64,000 bases of DNA from Fibrobacter succinogenes (GTDB lineage Bacteria; Fibrobacterota; Fibrobacteria; Fibrobacterales; Fibrobacteraceae): NCBI GenBank assembly GCA_902762305.1, contig CACWNW010000011.1, positions 93,219 to 157,218 on the forward strand, given 5' to 3'. The notes below the pieces were generated by a model, which worked only from the letters and a program-made list of their open reading frames with translations, had not been told where the DNA came from and did no database searches. Positions 36,618 to 45,955 of the stretch are shown here, piece by piece. Both the position numbers and the translations under genes were made by a program. Each line of letters opens with the position of its first letter. The stretch's first letter is position 1.

Positions 36618-37103
36618 TTAAGCCTCCTTAGCCTTGCGCAGAGAGTTCTTCTTAACCTTAGCAGGCTTCTGAATACCCTGGGCAATCTTTTCCTTGCGAG
36701 TGAGGGGCTTGTTCTGCTCCTTCTGCTTGGCAAGGGCAGCCACGCGTGCGCGGTTGCGGGTAATAACTTGAGGATCGACAGCAGCGGATTCTGCGCCGGA
36801 GCGAAGTTCCGTGACCAGCACCTCGGTATAGCCCTGACGATGACCGTTACGGCGTTCGTAACGGGTGCGACGCTTCTTCTTGAACACGATGACGGTGTCG
36901 TACTTGCCGTGGGCAAGAACTTCGACCTTCACGGAGGCGTCATTCAGGACAGGGGTGCCGACTTGCACTTCTTTTCCGGAGAAAAGAAGAACGGACTTGA
37001 GCTCCAGTTCGGAACCAACAGCGGCGTCAATCGTGGGGACCTTGTAGGCCTTGCCCAGTTCGACTTTGTACTGGAAACCACCTGTTTCAACAATAGAATA
37101 CAT
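36618..37103 (-). CDS. rplU: 50S ribosomal protein L21 with C-terminal extension
   Basis: The first ~100 residues are ordinary L21 (YSIVETGGFQYKVELGKAYKV, VIVFKKKRRTRYERRNGHRQ). The protein continues to 161 residues with a Lys/Arg/Gln-rich tail (PLTRKEKIAQGIQKP, KKNSLRKAKEA) absent from most L21 proteins. It begins the usual rplU-rpmA pair. A TTTTTCTATATTTCG element lies about 36 nt upstream on the minus strand. Confidence 0.95.
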   Translation of the reverse strand: MYSIVETGGFQYKVELGKAYKVPTIDAAVGSELELKSVLLFSGKEVQVGTPVLNDASVKVEVLAHGKYDTVIVFKKKRRTRYERRNGHRQGYTEVLVTELRSGAESAAVDPQVITRNRARVAALAKQKEQNKPLTRKEKIAQGIQKPAKVKKNSLRKAKEA

Positions 37104-37137
37104 TTTTGTAATCCTTTTAGGGTTGCTATTGGGGCCT

Positions 37138-37153
37138 CGAAATATAGAAAAAT
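37138..37153 (-). promoter_or_regulatory. Promoter-like element of rplU-rpmA
   Basis: Reads ATTTTTCTATATTTCG on the minus strand, matching the serS and GH2 elements with a leader of similar length. Confidence 0.45.
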
Positions 37154-37180
37154 TGCATGACTTGTAAAGGGATAGCCCCG

Positions 37181-37198
37181 TTTTTTTCTATCTTTACG
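37181..37198 (+). promoter_or_regulatory. Promoter-like element of the GH2 gene
   Basis: TTTTTTTCTATCTTTACG, 26 bases before the ATG at 37224. AAAGGA follows as ribosome binding site. Confidence 0.5.
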
Positions 37199-37223
37199 CT
37201 GAAAATTTATAAAGGACACACGA

Positions 37224-40058
37224 ATGAACAAGATTATGAGCCTTGACGGCGACTGGCAGATGAAATGGGACACCGAGGATACCGGCATATCCAACCGTTG
37301 GTACGCCACATTCCCCGAAGACACCGAAACGGTTTCGGTTCCGCACATCTGGGAAAGGTCGTTCGAGAAGCTTCTGATGTCGCAGGACTGCGCGTTCTAC
37401 TTCAAGCGTTTCACTATCGACGACGAAAAACAGGTCACCAAGCGCATTTTCCTCCGTTTCGAGCGCATCGCCACGCACGCCACCGTCTGGCTCAACGGCA
37501 AGCTGCTCGGCGACCACTTCGGTGCCTATACCCCGTTCATCCTCGAGACGCAGAAGGCCATCAAGCTCGGTGAAGAGAACGTGCTCTGCATCCGCGTAGC
37601 CAACATGGGAGCCGCCAATAGCCGCATCGACTTCGGGCGCGAGAGCAAGGAAGGCGCCAACGACCGCTATGCCCACCCGGGCGAAGTGCCGGTCGGCCTG
37701 CCCTGGACACAGTACCCGTTCGGAGGCATTTTCGGGCATGTGGACCTGGTTCTCGGGAACGCAGCCTTCATTTCGGACCTGCATGTCGAGCCCGACATGG
37801 ACCAGGAACGCGTCACGCTCGAAATCGCGTTCAACAACCCGCGCGGATTCAGCACGCGCCTGCGCATCCTCATGCGTAACCCGAACGGCGACGTGTACGA
37901 GTGGTTCAAGGAGAACCCGAAGCTCGACAAGGAAAACACGACCATCCGCATGACGCTCAGCATCAAGGACTTCAACCGCACCAAGTGCGTGTGGAGCCCC
38001 GAGAAGCCCAACATGTTCGCGGTCGAAGTCCAGATGGAAATCAAGACAGGCAAGGGCAAGGCTCCCGAATACTCCTTCCCCGTGGTGCGCACCTTCGGCT
38101 TCCGCAAGTTCGACTGCATCAAGGGCGACTTCTACCTGAACGATTCCATCCTCAAGCTGCAGGGCGTGTGCTACAACCAGCAGTGGAGCGAAGGCGGCCT
38201 CTGGACAACGAGCAACCCGAACCTCAAGAAGGACCTCCTTGCCGTGAAGGCGGCCGGGTTCAACACCATCCGCAGCTGCGGTGCCCCGCTCAGCAGCGAA
38301 GCGCTCGACATCTGCGACGAAATCGGCCTCCTCGTGTTCCAGGAATTCCCCATCCACACGATGCGTTCCACGACCACGGGTCTCGACTACGCTAAGGACC
38401 TCATCAACGACATCGTCAAGGAACAGCACAACCATCCGTGTATCGCGGCCTGGGTGCTCGGTTCCGAGAACGGCACGTTCATGCTCCAGAACGGCAACAA
38501 GCTCCTGAACACCATCAGCCCTGTCGACATGACGCGCCCCACCATCAGCAACCTCGACAGCATCTACATCGATAACGAAGGCAACTTCCACAAGGACACG
38601 GGCAAGCTCCTCCCCGTCTCGGTCGACCGCATTTCGCAGTTCGCGTCGCTCTCCGTGCGCCCGAGGATGAACCCGAACGCTGCCTACACGCACTACCTCG
38701 CCCACTGCTTCAACAGGGACGAAGAAGAGCTGATGGTTCCCGATTCCGGATTCGGCGACAGCCACTTCCAGGACGGCGAAGACGATTCCACGACCGACGT
38801 GAGCAACAAGATGCTGGTGACTATCAAGAACCACACGCTGCTCCCGAATACGGCAACGAACATCAAGGGCCCGCGCGCCAACAAGAACCAGAAGGCCGTC
38901 AAGAACACGTACAAGTCCATCGAATCCTTCATCAAGGAATCCGGATTCTCCGTGTGGAACTCCGTTGCAGACTTCATCGAATGCTCCCGCGCGATTGCCG
39001 CAAAGAGCAAGCTCGACCAGATTACCGCCTTCCAGAGCAACCCGCAGATTTCCGGGTTCTTCCTGGACCAGTGGGCGGACTTCGGCACGGACTTCAGCGG
39101 CGTGTGCGACGAGAACCGCAAGAGCAAGGGACTCGAAGGATTCTGCAAGGAAATCACGACCCCGAGCCGCGTGCTTATCAGCGAACTTGAACACGTGGTC
39201 GCCCCCCAGAGCGAAGTGAGCTTCCAGCTTACGCTCCTCAACAACGACCGCCTCGAGAACGTTTCTGTCGATGTCAGCCTCATCGATGCAAACGGCAAGG
39301 AACTCAACAAGCAGGAAATGCTCCCCGAAGAAACGACCGGCAAGACCAGCCTTACGCAGCTCGGCATCTGCACGCTCATGGCTCCGCGCAGCACAGGCAA
39401 GTACCAGATCCGCATCGTGCTCAAGGACAACGGCAAAGAAGTCCATTCCTCTACCGAAGACCTGATCGTGATCGAAAGCGCCGACGTGAAGAGCGCGATG
39501 GAGAAGGTGTGCTTCCTCGACAACAGCGAAGAATCCAGCGACGCGCTCGCAGCCCTCTCCGGTCCGGAAAAGATTATCTTCACGGCAAACCTGAGCTCCT
39601 GGCCCGACGAAATCCTCAACAAGATTGTCGACGTCACGAAGAACGGCGGAAAGACGCTCCTGCTTTCGGACATGACGCCCGAAGACATCGACTTCATGAA
39701 CCAGAGCCACAACTTCGACTGCACGGTCGAAGCCAACTGGAGCACCGGTGCAAACGGCATCAGCCTGCACTACCTCCCGAAGGGTTCCGCGCTCCTGCCG
39801 GTGTTCGGCGGCGCAAGCGTCCTCGACCACAACGCGGCCGCAGTGATGCCTGGGCTCTCCCTGAACGAGCTGCCGGGCGCAACCGTATTCGCGCGCTCCG
39901 TGAGCATCAAGGAAGGCGAAGTGAAGACCGGCGTGGACATGCAGATGATCCCGTTCGGCGCAGGCAAGATCATGTTCAACCAGTTCAGCGTGTTCGAAGG
40001 CCTCGAAACGAACGCCCTCGCCGATGCGCTGTTCACCGCCATCGTGAACCTGCTCTAA
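37224..40058 (+). CDS. Cytoplasmic GH2 family protein, divergent nucleophile
   Basis: 944 residues, no signal peptide. N-terminal jelly-roll (LDGDWQMKWD...VSVPHIWERS...ATVWLNGKLLGDHFGAYTPF), Ig-like domain to about 300, then a TIM barrel (LAVKAAGFNTIRSCGAP, LLVFQEFP). The acid/base region reads WVLGSENGT with Glu415, where most GH2 enzymes have NE. The expected nucleophile motif (V-S-E-F/Y-G) aligns to MVPDSGFGDS, giving Asp508 instead of Glu. The C-terminal ~350 residues hold beta domains and a glutamine-amidotransferase-like segment (LLLSDMTPEDIDF). It may be a beta-mannosidase/galactosidase relative with altered or lost activity. Confidence 0.75.
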   Translation: MNKIMSLDGDWQMKWDTEDTGISNRWYATFPEDTETVSVPHIWERSFEKLLMSQDCAFYFKRFTIDDEKQVTKRIFLRFERIATHATVWLNGKLLGDHFGAYTPFILETQKAIKLGEENVLCIRVANMGAANSRIDFGRESKEGANDRYAHPGEVPVGLPWTQYPFGGIFGHVDLVLGNAAFISDLHVEPDMDQERVTLEIAFNNPRGFSTRLRILMRNPNGDVYEWFKENPKLDKENTTIRMTLSIKDFNRTKCVWSPEKPNMFAVEVQMEIKTGKGKAPEYSFPVVRTFGFRKFDCIKGDFYLNDSILKLQGVCYNQQWSEGGLWTTSNPNLKKDLLAVKAAGFNTIRSCGAPLSSEALDICDEIGLLVFQEFPIHTMRSTTTGLDYAKDLINDIVKEQHNHPCIAAWVLGSENGTFMLQNGNKLLNTISPVDMTRPTISNLDSIYIDNEGNFHKDTGKLLPVSVDRISQFASLSVRPRMNPNAAYTHYLAHCFNRDEEELMVPDSGFGDSHFQDGEDDSTTDVSNKMLVTIKNHTLLPNTATNIKGPRANKNQKAVKNTYKSIESFIKESGFSVWNSVADFIECSRAIAAKSKLDQITAFQSNPQISGFFLDQWADFGTDFSGVCDENRKSKGLEGFCKEITTPSRVLISELEHVVAPQSEVSFQLTLLNNDRLENVSVDVSLIDANGKELNKQEMLPEETTGKTSLTQLGICTLMAPRSTGKYQIRIVLKDNGKEVHSSTEDLIVIESADVKSAMEKVCFLDNSEESSDALAALSGPEKIIFTANLSSWPDEILNKIVDVTKNGGKTLLLSDMTPEDIDFMNQSHNFDCTVEANWSTGANGISLHYLPKGSALLPVFGGASVLDHNAAAVMPGLSLNELPGATVFARSVSIKEGEVKTGVDMQMIPFGAGKIMFNQFSVFEGLETNALADALFTAIVNLL

Positions 40059-40079
40059 GATTTTTGCATTGATTCTCTA

Positions 40080-40107
40080 AAGCCTCGCCTCGCGGCGGGG
40101 CTTTTTT
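40080..40107 (+). terminator. Rho-independent terminator of the GH2 gene
   Basis: AGCCTCGCC-TCGC-GGCGGGGCT followed by TTTTTT. Confidence 0.9.
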
Positions 40108-40137
40108 CGTTTCGCAGGTCTATCAGTCAAACGCGGG

Positions 40138-40245
40138 TCTGTTTTGAGGGCTGCGCGCTAAAAGTCGCTGTTTTGAAAGCCGCGCAGTTAGCCGCGGAGG
40201 AGTTTTGAGGGCTGTTTGCAGTTTTGCCGCGGAGGCGTTTTGAGA
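40138..40245 (+). repeat. Degenerate GTTTTGAGGGC tandem units
   Basis: TGTTTTGAGGGCTGCGCG, TGTTTTGAAAGCCGCGCAG, AGTTTTGAGGGCTGTTTGC and CGTTTTGAGAGGCG recur at about 30-35 nt intervals, separated by CCGCGGAGG blocks. Confidence 0.5.
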
Positions 40246-40289
40246 GGCGTTAACAATCTTGGGAAAAAAACAGGGTCATTTTGCGATTT

Positions 40290-40329
40290 TGGCTGACTAA
40301 ATAGCAAAATAATCGCATTTGGTCAGCCA
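40290..40329. repeat. GGCTGACTAAA hairpin repeat, copy 4
   Basis: TGGCTGACTAAA (40290) pairs with TTTGGTCAGCCA (40318-40329). Loop and flanks match copy 1. Confidence 0.75.
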
Positions 40330-40458
40330 AATTTTGAACAAATTAACAAGAATTTAGCATCAAAAATGGTTTTTGAGACGATTTTGCGCCTTTGACACCC
40401 TCCAAAATGACTTTTTCGAGAAATTCTGCTCATTTTCAGCACAAACAAACTAACAAAC

Positions 40459-40506
40459 GGCAGACTAAATCCCCAAAACAAGCCATTTAGTCAGCCATTT
40501 TTTGAA
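40459..40506. repeat. GGCTGACTAAA hairpin repeat, copy 5
   Basis: GGCAGACTAAAT (40459) pairs with ATTTAGTCAGCC (40495-40506) with one mismatch. The upstream flank ACAAACTAACAAAC and the loop CCCCAAAA match copy 3. Confidence 0.7.
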
Positions 40507-40526
40507 TAAACAAAGACTCGGCGTGG

Positions 40527-40551
40527 AGAGAACACGCCGAGCCAAGCACCC
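40527..40551. repeat. Perfect GC-rich hairpin before proA
   Basis: CTCGGCGTG-GAGAGAA-CACGCCGAG, 9-bp perfect stem. No T-run follows on the plus strand. It lies upstream of the predicted proA promoter, so it is not in the proA leader. Confidence 0.55.
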
Positions 40552-40639
40552 AAGTCCGATACCTCGCGACTATAAGTTAATGTCGTGGGTAAAAACAAAC
40601 CTGTAATAGTAAAATACACAAAAGTGTGAGCAAAATCAA

Positions 40640-40650
40640 TTTTCTATATT
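40640..40650 (+). promoter_or_regulatory. -10 element for leaderless proA mRNA
   Basis: TTTTCTATATT with TATATT (40645-40650) 6 nt before the ATG at 40657. No ribosome binding site. Confidence 0.55.
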
Positions 40651-40656
40651 AAAAAC

Positions 40657-41928
40657 ATGACTCAAAATTATTCCAACTTGGAAGAATATTCCGATATCTT
40701 GGCAAAAAACGCCAAAAACGCAAGCAAGACCATCCGCACCCTGAGCGCCGAAAAGCGCAGCGCGGTGCTTAACCTCGTGGCAAAGATGCTCCGCGAGCAA
40801 AAACAGGCCATTCTCGCAGCGAACAAACTAGACCTCGAGGCCGCAGCAGGCAAACTCGACGACTCGAAGATGGACCGCCTGACGCTTAACGACGCCCGCA
40901 TCGAGGCCATGGCCAAGGGCGCCGAAGAAATCGCCGCCTTCACCGACCCGCTGAACAGGGTACTCGAATCCCGCGAACTCAAGAACGGCATCAAGATTAG
41001 CCGCGTGGCCGTGCCTATCGGCTCCGTATTCTTCATTTTTGAAAGCCGCCCGAACGTGACCATCGACGGCGCATGCCTCTGCTTCAAGGCGGGCAATGCC
41101 GTAATCTTGCGTGGCGGCAAGGAATCGCTCAACTCCGCAAAGTGCCTCGCCGGAATCTTCCACGCTGCACTCGAACAGAACGGTGTCGACAAGGATGCCG
41201 TGCAGCTCGTGACAGAAACGAGCCACGACCTGGTGGGCATGCTCCTGCAGCGCAACGACTGCCTCGACCTCGTTATCCCCCGCGGTGGCGAACGCCTGAT
41301 CCGTGCCGTCGTCGAACAGAGCAAGATTCCCGTCATCAAGCACTTCAACGGCATCTGCCATGTGTACGTGGACAAGTCCGCCGACATGGACAAGGCAGTG
41401 AACATCCTGATTAACGCCAAGACGCAGCGCACCGGCGTGTGCAACGCCATGGAATGCGTCATCATCGACCGCCATATCGATGATGCAAACGTCAAGAAAC
41501 TCCTGGACAGCCTCGCCGACCGCGGAGTGGAACTCTTCGGCAACAAGGACGCTCAGAGCCACGACAGCCGCATCAAGGATATCGGCGACGACTCCAACTA
41601 CCACCACGAATACCTCGCCCTCAAGGCGAGCGTCAAGTTCGTGGACAACGTCGCTGAAGCCTGCGACCACATCGAAGCGAACAGCAGCCGCCACACGGAA
41701 GCGGTCGTTGCCGAAGACGCTTCCGTGCAGGATTACTTTGTCGCAAATGTGGACAGCAGCAGCGTGATGGTGAACGCGAGCACGCGCTTTGCCGACGGTG
41801 GCGAATACGGCCTCGGAGCCGAAGTGGGCATCTCTACAGACAAGCTGCACGCCCGCGGCCCCATGGGCGTGGAAAGCCTCTGCAGCTACAAGTGGATCTT
41901 GCGCGGCAACGGCCAAGTGCGCGGGTAG
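40657..41928 (+). CDS. proA: Gamma-glutamyl phosphate reductase
   Basis: Second step of proline synthesis: NADPH reduction of gamma-glutamyl phosphate to the semialdehyde. 423 residues, usual length. Features: [33 protein letters not shown], the catalytic Cys in [12 protein letters not shown], and [17 protein letters not shown] at the end. No proB lies next to it. hisI starts 10 nt downstream and is probably co-transcribed. Confidence 0.96.
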   Translation: MTQNYSNLEEYSDILAKNAKNASKTIRTLSAEKRSAVLNLVAKMLREQKQAILAANKLDLEAAAGKLDDSKMDRLTLNDARIEAMAKGAEEIAAFTDPLNRVLESRELKNGIKISRVAVPIGSVFFIFESRPNVTIDGACLCFKAGNAVILRGGKESLNSAKCLAGIFHAALEQNGVDKDAVQLVTETSHDLVGMLLQRNDCLDLVIPRGGERLIRAVVEQSKIPVIKHFNGICHVYVDKSADMDKAVNILINAKTQRTGVCNAMECVIIDRHIDDANVKKLLDSLADRGVELFGNKDAQSHDSRIKDIGDDSNYHHEYLALKASVKFVDNVAEACDHIEANSSRHTEAVVAEDASVQDYFVANVDSSSVMVNASTRFADGGEYGLGAEVGISTDKLHARGPMGVESLCSYKWILRGNGQVRG

Positions 41929-41938
41929 TGGTACAACT

Positions 41939-42289
41939 ATGAATTTCAACGAATTAATAAAAGAAATCAAATTCGAAGTCGAAGTGGATGGCGTAAAGCT
42001 CGCGCCGGCCATCGTCCAGGACGCCGACAAGGGCGACGTGCTGATGATGGCATGGATGAACGAAGAGGCCCTCCGCCGCACGCACGAATGTGGCGAAATG
42101 GTGTTCTGGAGCCGTAGCCGCAAGGAATACTGGCACAAGGGCGATACCAGTGGAAACGTGATGACGGTCGTGGAATGGGCCGCCGACTGCGACAGCGATG
42201 CCCTCCTGTTCAAGGTTCGCATGCAGGGGCCGCAGGTCGCCTGCCACACAGGCGCCCGCAGCTGCTTCTTCAAGACGTGCGACAAGTAG
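41939..42289 (+). CDS. hisI: Phosphoribosyl-AMP cyclohydrolase
   Basis: Third step of histidine synthesis: opens the purine ring of phosphoribosyl-AMP. 116 residues, a stand-alone HisI without the HisE domain. Conserved [29 protein letters not shown] and the zinc/magnesium ligands in [10 protein letters not shown] and [11 protein letters not shown]. The ATG at 41939 lies 10 nt after proA; the open frame extends further upstream inside proA but is not conserved. Confidence 0.95.
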   Translation: MNFNELIKEIKFEVEVDGVKLAPAIVQDADKGDVLMMAWMNEEALRRTHECGEMVFWSRSRKEYWHKGDTSGNVMTVVEWAADCDSDALLFKVRMQGPQVACHTGARSCFFKTCDK

Positions 42290-42331
42290 TACATCCGCAT
42301 CAAACGGGACATACGCAGGCGGACTATTAGT

Positions 42332-42337
42332 TATATT
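42332..42337 (+). promoter_or_regulatory. -10 element for leaderless exporter mRNA
   Basis: TTATATTGTAACTGATG places TATATT 7 nt before the start at 42345. It could give the exporter-kinase operon its own transcript apart from proA-hisI. Confidence 0.45.
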
Positions 42338-42344
42338 GTAACTG

Positions 42345-44753
42345 ATGTTTTCGCTCGTCAGTAAAATCGTCAGGAGGTTGACGCGTCTACCGTTCTCGGT
42401 TCTCGCGTTAAGTGCGATTCTTGCCGTACTGAGCATATTCCCGATAAGCCAGCTACGCTGGGATATCCAGCTGCAGGATACGCTCTCCTTCTACGACCAG
42501 GAGAACAGCGACTACAAGAAAATCGAGAATGATTTCGGCGGGCTCGGCAGCCTTACCGTAATCCTCCGTTCCAGCGACAGCCTGCAGAACTACAACTCCG
42601 CAAAGACGCTCGCCGAACGCCTGCAGAACGATTCGCTCGTCCATTTCGTGGACTTCGAGACCGACGCCGATTTCTATACGCGCAACTCCCTGCTCTACAT
42701 CGACGAAAGCGACCTGGACACCATCATCGACAGGGTGTCCACCCTCAAGCGGACTGCGCTCGCGAGAAGCAACCCGTTCCTCGTCGACCTAGTCGAGGAC
42801 TCCGCCACAACGCTGCCAGCAAATGCGGCGCAAGCCGACCTCGAGAAACTGCAGGACAAATACTTCGGCCTCATGGCGACACGCTTCTCGAACAAGGAAG
42901 GGACAATCCGCGTGGTGGACATCTATCCCACGAATTCCCACACAGACCTCAAGGCGAGCCGCGCGCTCCTCTCGGCAACAAGCGAATACCTAGCCAGAAT
43001 CATAGACGGCAAGGAAATCGACGTCTTCTACACGGGCAAGGTGTACGATACCATACGGCAGGGGAACACGATGCTCCCCGAGGCGAAACTCGCCGGCAAG
43101 CTCACCGCGCTCCTCATTTTGCTCCTGTACATCATCAATTTCTACAGGCAGCCCCAGCTGATATTCATCTCCTCGTTTGCGACAGCGCTCCCCATACTCT
43201 ACACGCTCGCGCTCGCGGCCCTCATCTACGGGCGCATCAACCTGTTTACTCTCCTGCTCGCGCTTGTACTCCCGGGGCAGGCCTGCCAGGTCGTGAGCCA
43301 CGTACTCAAGCGCTACTTCCTGGAGCGAGCGCGGAACCTCACTCCGCAGCTCTGCATCGAGAGCGCCGTACTCGGAATCGGACCTTCCACATGCGCGTAC
43401 TCCTGCATCATGGCGGGGCTATTCGCCTGCTTGATTTTCGTACCGCTGCCCGGCCTGCAGGAACTCGCCGTGCTCGGGACCCTCGGAACGCTCCTGAACT
43501 GGGTGGTCACCATCCTCGTCACTACCGCACTGCTGCGCGTATTCCAGAGGAAGCATCCCTTCGTCGTGAACGATTTCCGCATCAACCGCGAATACACCAT
43601 CCAGCTCCTGCCCCGCATCCTGAACATCGTCCTCATCGTTATCGTCTCGGCAGTAAGCCTCATGAGCCTTGTATACGGGAGTTCGAACCTCAAGTTCTTC
43701 TACGACTTCAAGAAGACCGAAATCCAGAAGCCGCCCTCCACCGCCGACTCGCTGCTCGCGCAGACCGGGTTCCCCGAATACGACCCCATCATCGTCAAGT
43801 TCTCGGACGAGGAAGTCGGCAAGGAACTGTACCGGAACTTCCTCGCCCTGAAGAAGAAGGGCTCCATCCCGACCATCGCGAACCTGTACACGCTCGCACA
43901 GTTCAGCCCGAACATGAGCGACTCGCGGAAGGCGAAGCTCGATACATTGCAAGAAATGCTCACAGGCACCTTCCTCTCGAAAATGGACGAGAGGGAGCTC
44001 AAGACGTTCGCGCTCATAAAGGAATCGCTCTCCCGCAGGAACCTCGACACGCACGACCAGCCGAAGAACGTGCTGAACAAGTTCCGCGACAAGAAGGGCA
44101 ACAACGGCGTATTCGCCTTCATCTTCCACAATATCAACCCCAACGATGGACTGGCCTGCAGGCAACTCAACGCAGACATAAACAAACTCCAGGGCATCCA
44201 GGAAGGGGCAATTCTTGCCACAGGGCTTCCGGTAATACGCGCGACCATCCTCGACAGGATATTGCAGAATCTCGACAAGACCATCGCGGCAGGAAGCTTC
44301 CTGGTGTGGTTCCTGCTCCTGGTCTACTACAACAGGCTTTCTCGCGCCATTTTCACGCTGCTGCCGTCGATATTCGCCATAAGCTGGCTGCTAATCCTGA
44401 TGAGGCTATTCAATATCGAGCTGTCGGTGTACAGCTCGCTCGCCTTCCCCATTATCATCGGAGCAAGCGTCGACGGCTCGCTGCAGCTCTGGACTGCGTT
44501 CTACAACAAGCAAGGCGGAACGGCCCTCACCGTAATGCAGAAGAAGTTCTCGGGCATCGCCGTAAGCCAGATGGCATCGCTCATCGCCTGCTACGGCCTC
44601 ATGATATCTTCGCATCCGGGACTCCGGAGTATCGGGCAGGTACTGTTGCTCGGGCTGATTTGCATATTCATGGCGCAATTCACCATATACCCGCTGATAG
44701 CCGGAGCGCTCGACCACTACAGAATTAAACAGGCTAAAAAGAAATCGAAATGA
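42345..44753 (+). CDS. MMPL/RND superfamily exporter
   Basis: 802 residues. TM1 (about 15-37), a periplasmic loop (about 40-220, DIQLQDTLSFYDQ), a cluster of five or six TM segments (about 230-400), TM7 (about 425-445), a second periplasmic loop to about 635 and a final TM cluster to 795. This duplicated arrangement is that of MMPL/HAE3-type predicted exporters, which move lipids or hydrophobic compounds. IIGASVDGSL in the last cluster corresponds to the proton-relay region. It overlaps the aminotransferase by 4 bp (ATGA) and heads the operon ending in the protein kinase. Confidence 0.85.
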   Translation: MFSLVSKIVRRLTRLPFSVLALSAILAVLSIFPISQLRWDIQLQDTLSFYDQENSDYKKIENDFGGLGSLTVILRSSDSLQNYNSAKTLAERLQNDSLVHFVDFETDADFYTRNSLLYIDESDLDTIIDRVSTLKRTALARSNPFLVDLVEDSATTLPANAAQADLEKLQDKYFGLMATRFSNKEGTIRVVDIYPTNSHTDLKASRALLSATSEYLARIIDGKEIDVFYTGKVYDTIRQGNTMLPEAKLAGKLTALLILLLYIINFYRQPQLIFISSFATALPILYTLALAALIYGRINLFTLLLALVLPGQACQVVSHVLKRYFLERARNLTPQLCIESAVLGIGPSTCAYSCIMAGLFACLIFVPLPGLQELAVLGTLGTLLNWVVTILVTTALLRVFQRKHPFVVNDFRINREYTIQLLPRILNIVLIVIVSAVSLMSLVYGSSNLKFFYDFKKTEIQKPPSTADSLLAQTGFPEYDPIIVKFSDEEVGKELYRNFLALKKKGSIPTIANLYTLAQFSPNMSDSRKAKLDTLQEMLTGTFLSKMDERELKTFALIKESLSRRNLDTHDQPKNVLNKFRDKKGNNGVFAFIFHNINPNDGLACRQLNADINKLQGIQEGAILATGLPVIRATILDRILQNLDKTIAAGSFLVWFLLLVYYNRLSRAIFTLLPSIFAISWLLILMRLFNIELSVYSSLAFPIIIGASVDGSLQLWTAFYNKQGGTALTVMQKKFSGIAVSQMASLIACYGLMISSHPGLRSIGQVLLLGLICIFMAQFTIYPLIAGALDHYRIKQAKKKSK

Positions 44754-45949
44754 CACGCGCACTTTCCACAAGAACCGAAAATATCGCCGCATCGCTCACC
44801 GTCGCCATAGACACGCTCGCAAAGCAGATGATTGCCGACGGCAAGGACGTCGTTAGCCTTGGAGCCGGCGAACCCGACTTCCCGACTCCGGAACCCATCC
44901 GCGCATTCGCCTGCAAGGCCATAAACGAAGGCAAGACGCGATACACCGCCCCCGTCGGGATACTTGATGTACGCAAGGAAGTCTGCAACAAGCTCAAGCG
45001 CGAGAACGGACTCGACTACAAGCCCGAACAGATTATCATGACGAGCGGCGCGAAACATGCCGTGTTCAATGCGCTCGCGGCCCTCATCAATCCCGGCGAC
45101 GAAGTGATTATCCCCGCCCCCTACTGGGTCACCTACCCCGAGCTCGTGAAATGGCTCGGAGGCAAGCCCGTATTCGTACAGGCGGGCGTCGAGAACGACT
45201 TCAAGATTACCGCACAGCAGCTCAGCGAAGCCTGCACCGACAAGACAAAAGCAATCCTCCTGAACAACCCGTGCAACCCGACCGGCTCCGTATATACGCG
45301 CGAAGAACTTGCAAGCCTCGCAAAAGTCATCGTCGAGAACGACCTCTACTGCATCTCGGACGAGGTGTACGAATACTTCGTCTACAACGACACCTTCGTG
45401 AGCGCAGCCGCATTCGACGGGATGGCGGAACGCACGATTGTCGTGAACGGGTTCTCCAAATCGTACTGCATGACAGGATGGCGCATCGGCTACGATGCCG
45501 CACCCGCGCCGATAGCAAAGATTATCGGAAAAATCCAGGGGCAGGCGACGCACCACCCGAGCAACGTGGCGCAATATGCCGCCCTCGCCGCACTCCAAAT
45601 GGGCAAGGCCGAATCCGAAAAGATGTGCGCCGCATTCAAGAGGCGCAGGGACTTCATGGTGGAACGCATGTCCGCCATACTCGGGGAAGGCGTGAAGGCT
45701 CCGGCAGGCGCATTCTACCTGTTCCTCCCCGTCGCAAAGCTTTACGGCAAAACAACTCCCGACGGCAAGAAGATCGAAGGCTCCATCGATTTCTGCAAGC
45801 ACCTGCTCGAAAGCGAAGGCCTCGCCATTGTACCGGGGGCAGCCTTCGGCGACGATACGTGCGTGAGATTCTCCTACGCGGCAAGCGACGAATCGCTAGC
45901 CAAAGCCTGTGAACGTTTCGAACGCGGAGTAAAATCCCTCCGCGGGTAA
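44750..45949 (+). CDS. aspC: Aspartate aminotransferase (class I)
   Basis: 399-residue fold type I aminotransferase of the Ib subgroup, transferring the amino group between aspartate (possibly prephenate) and 2-oxoglutarate. Visible: LGAGEPDFPTP, Tyr in TRYTAPVG, NNPCNPTGSVY, ISDEVYE with Asp204, Schiff-base Lys237 in GFSKSYCMTGWRIGY and the substrate Arg in CVRFSYA. Its start overlaps the exporter stop. A metabolic enzyme between an exporter and an ABC protein is unusual and may reflect simple operon packing. Confidence 0.9.
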   Translation: MTRALSTRTENIAASLTVAIDTLAKQMIADGKDVVSLGAGEPDFPTPEPIRAFACKAINEGKTRYTAPVGILDVRKEVCNKLKRENGLDYKPEQIIMTSGAKHAVFNALAALINPGDEVIIPAPYWVTYPELVKWLGGKPVFVQAGVENDFKITAQQLSEACTDKTKAILLNNPCNPTGSVYTREELASLAKVIVENDLYCISDEVYEYFVYNDTFVSAAAFDGMAERTIVVNGFSKSYCMTGWRIGYDAAPAPIAKIIGKIQGQATHHPSNVAQYAALAALQMGKAESEKMCAAFKRRRDFMVERMSAILGEGVKAPAGAFYLFLPVAKLYGKTTPDGKKIEGSIDFCKHLLESEGLAIVPGAAFGDDTCVRFSYAASDESLAKACERFERGVKSLRG

Positions 45950-45955
45950 GCAGCC

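Larger units (their letters stand above)
40059..40656. other. Long intergenic region with repeats upstream of proA
   Basis: No gene seen. From left to right: a terminator, four degenerate GTTTTGAGGGC units (40138-40245), two GGCTGACTAAA-family hairpins (40290, 40459), a 9-bp perfect GC-rich hairpin (40527-40551) and the proA promoter. Confidence 0.7.

Noticed and set aside
37194..39830. 878-codon minus-strand open frame opposite the GH2 gene
   Set aside because: Shadow of the GH2 coding frame, which has clear domain matches.
40527..40551. Attenuator or riboswitch for proA
   Set aside because: The hairpin lies upstream of the predicted transcription start (about 40657), so it would not be in the mRNA leader.
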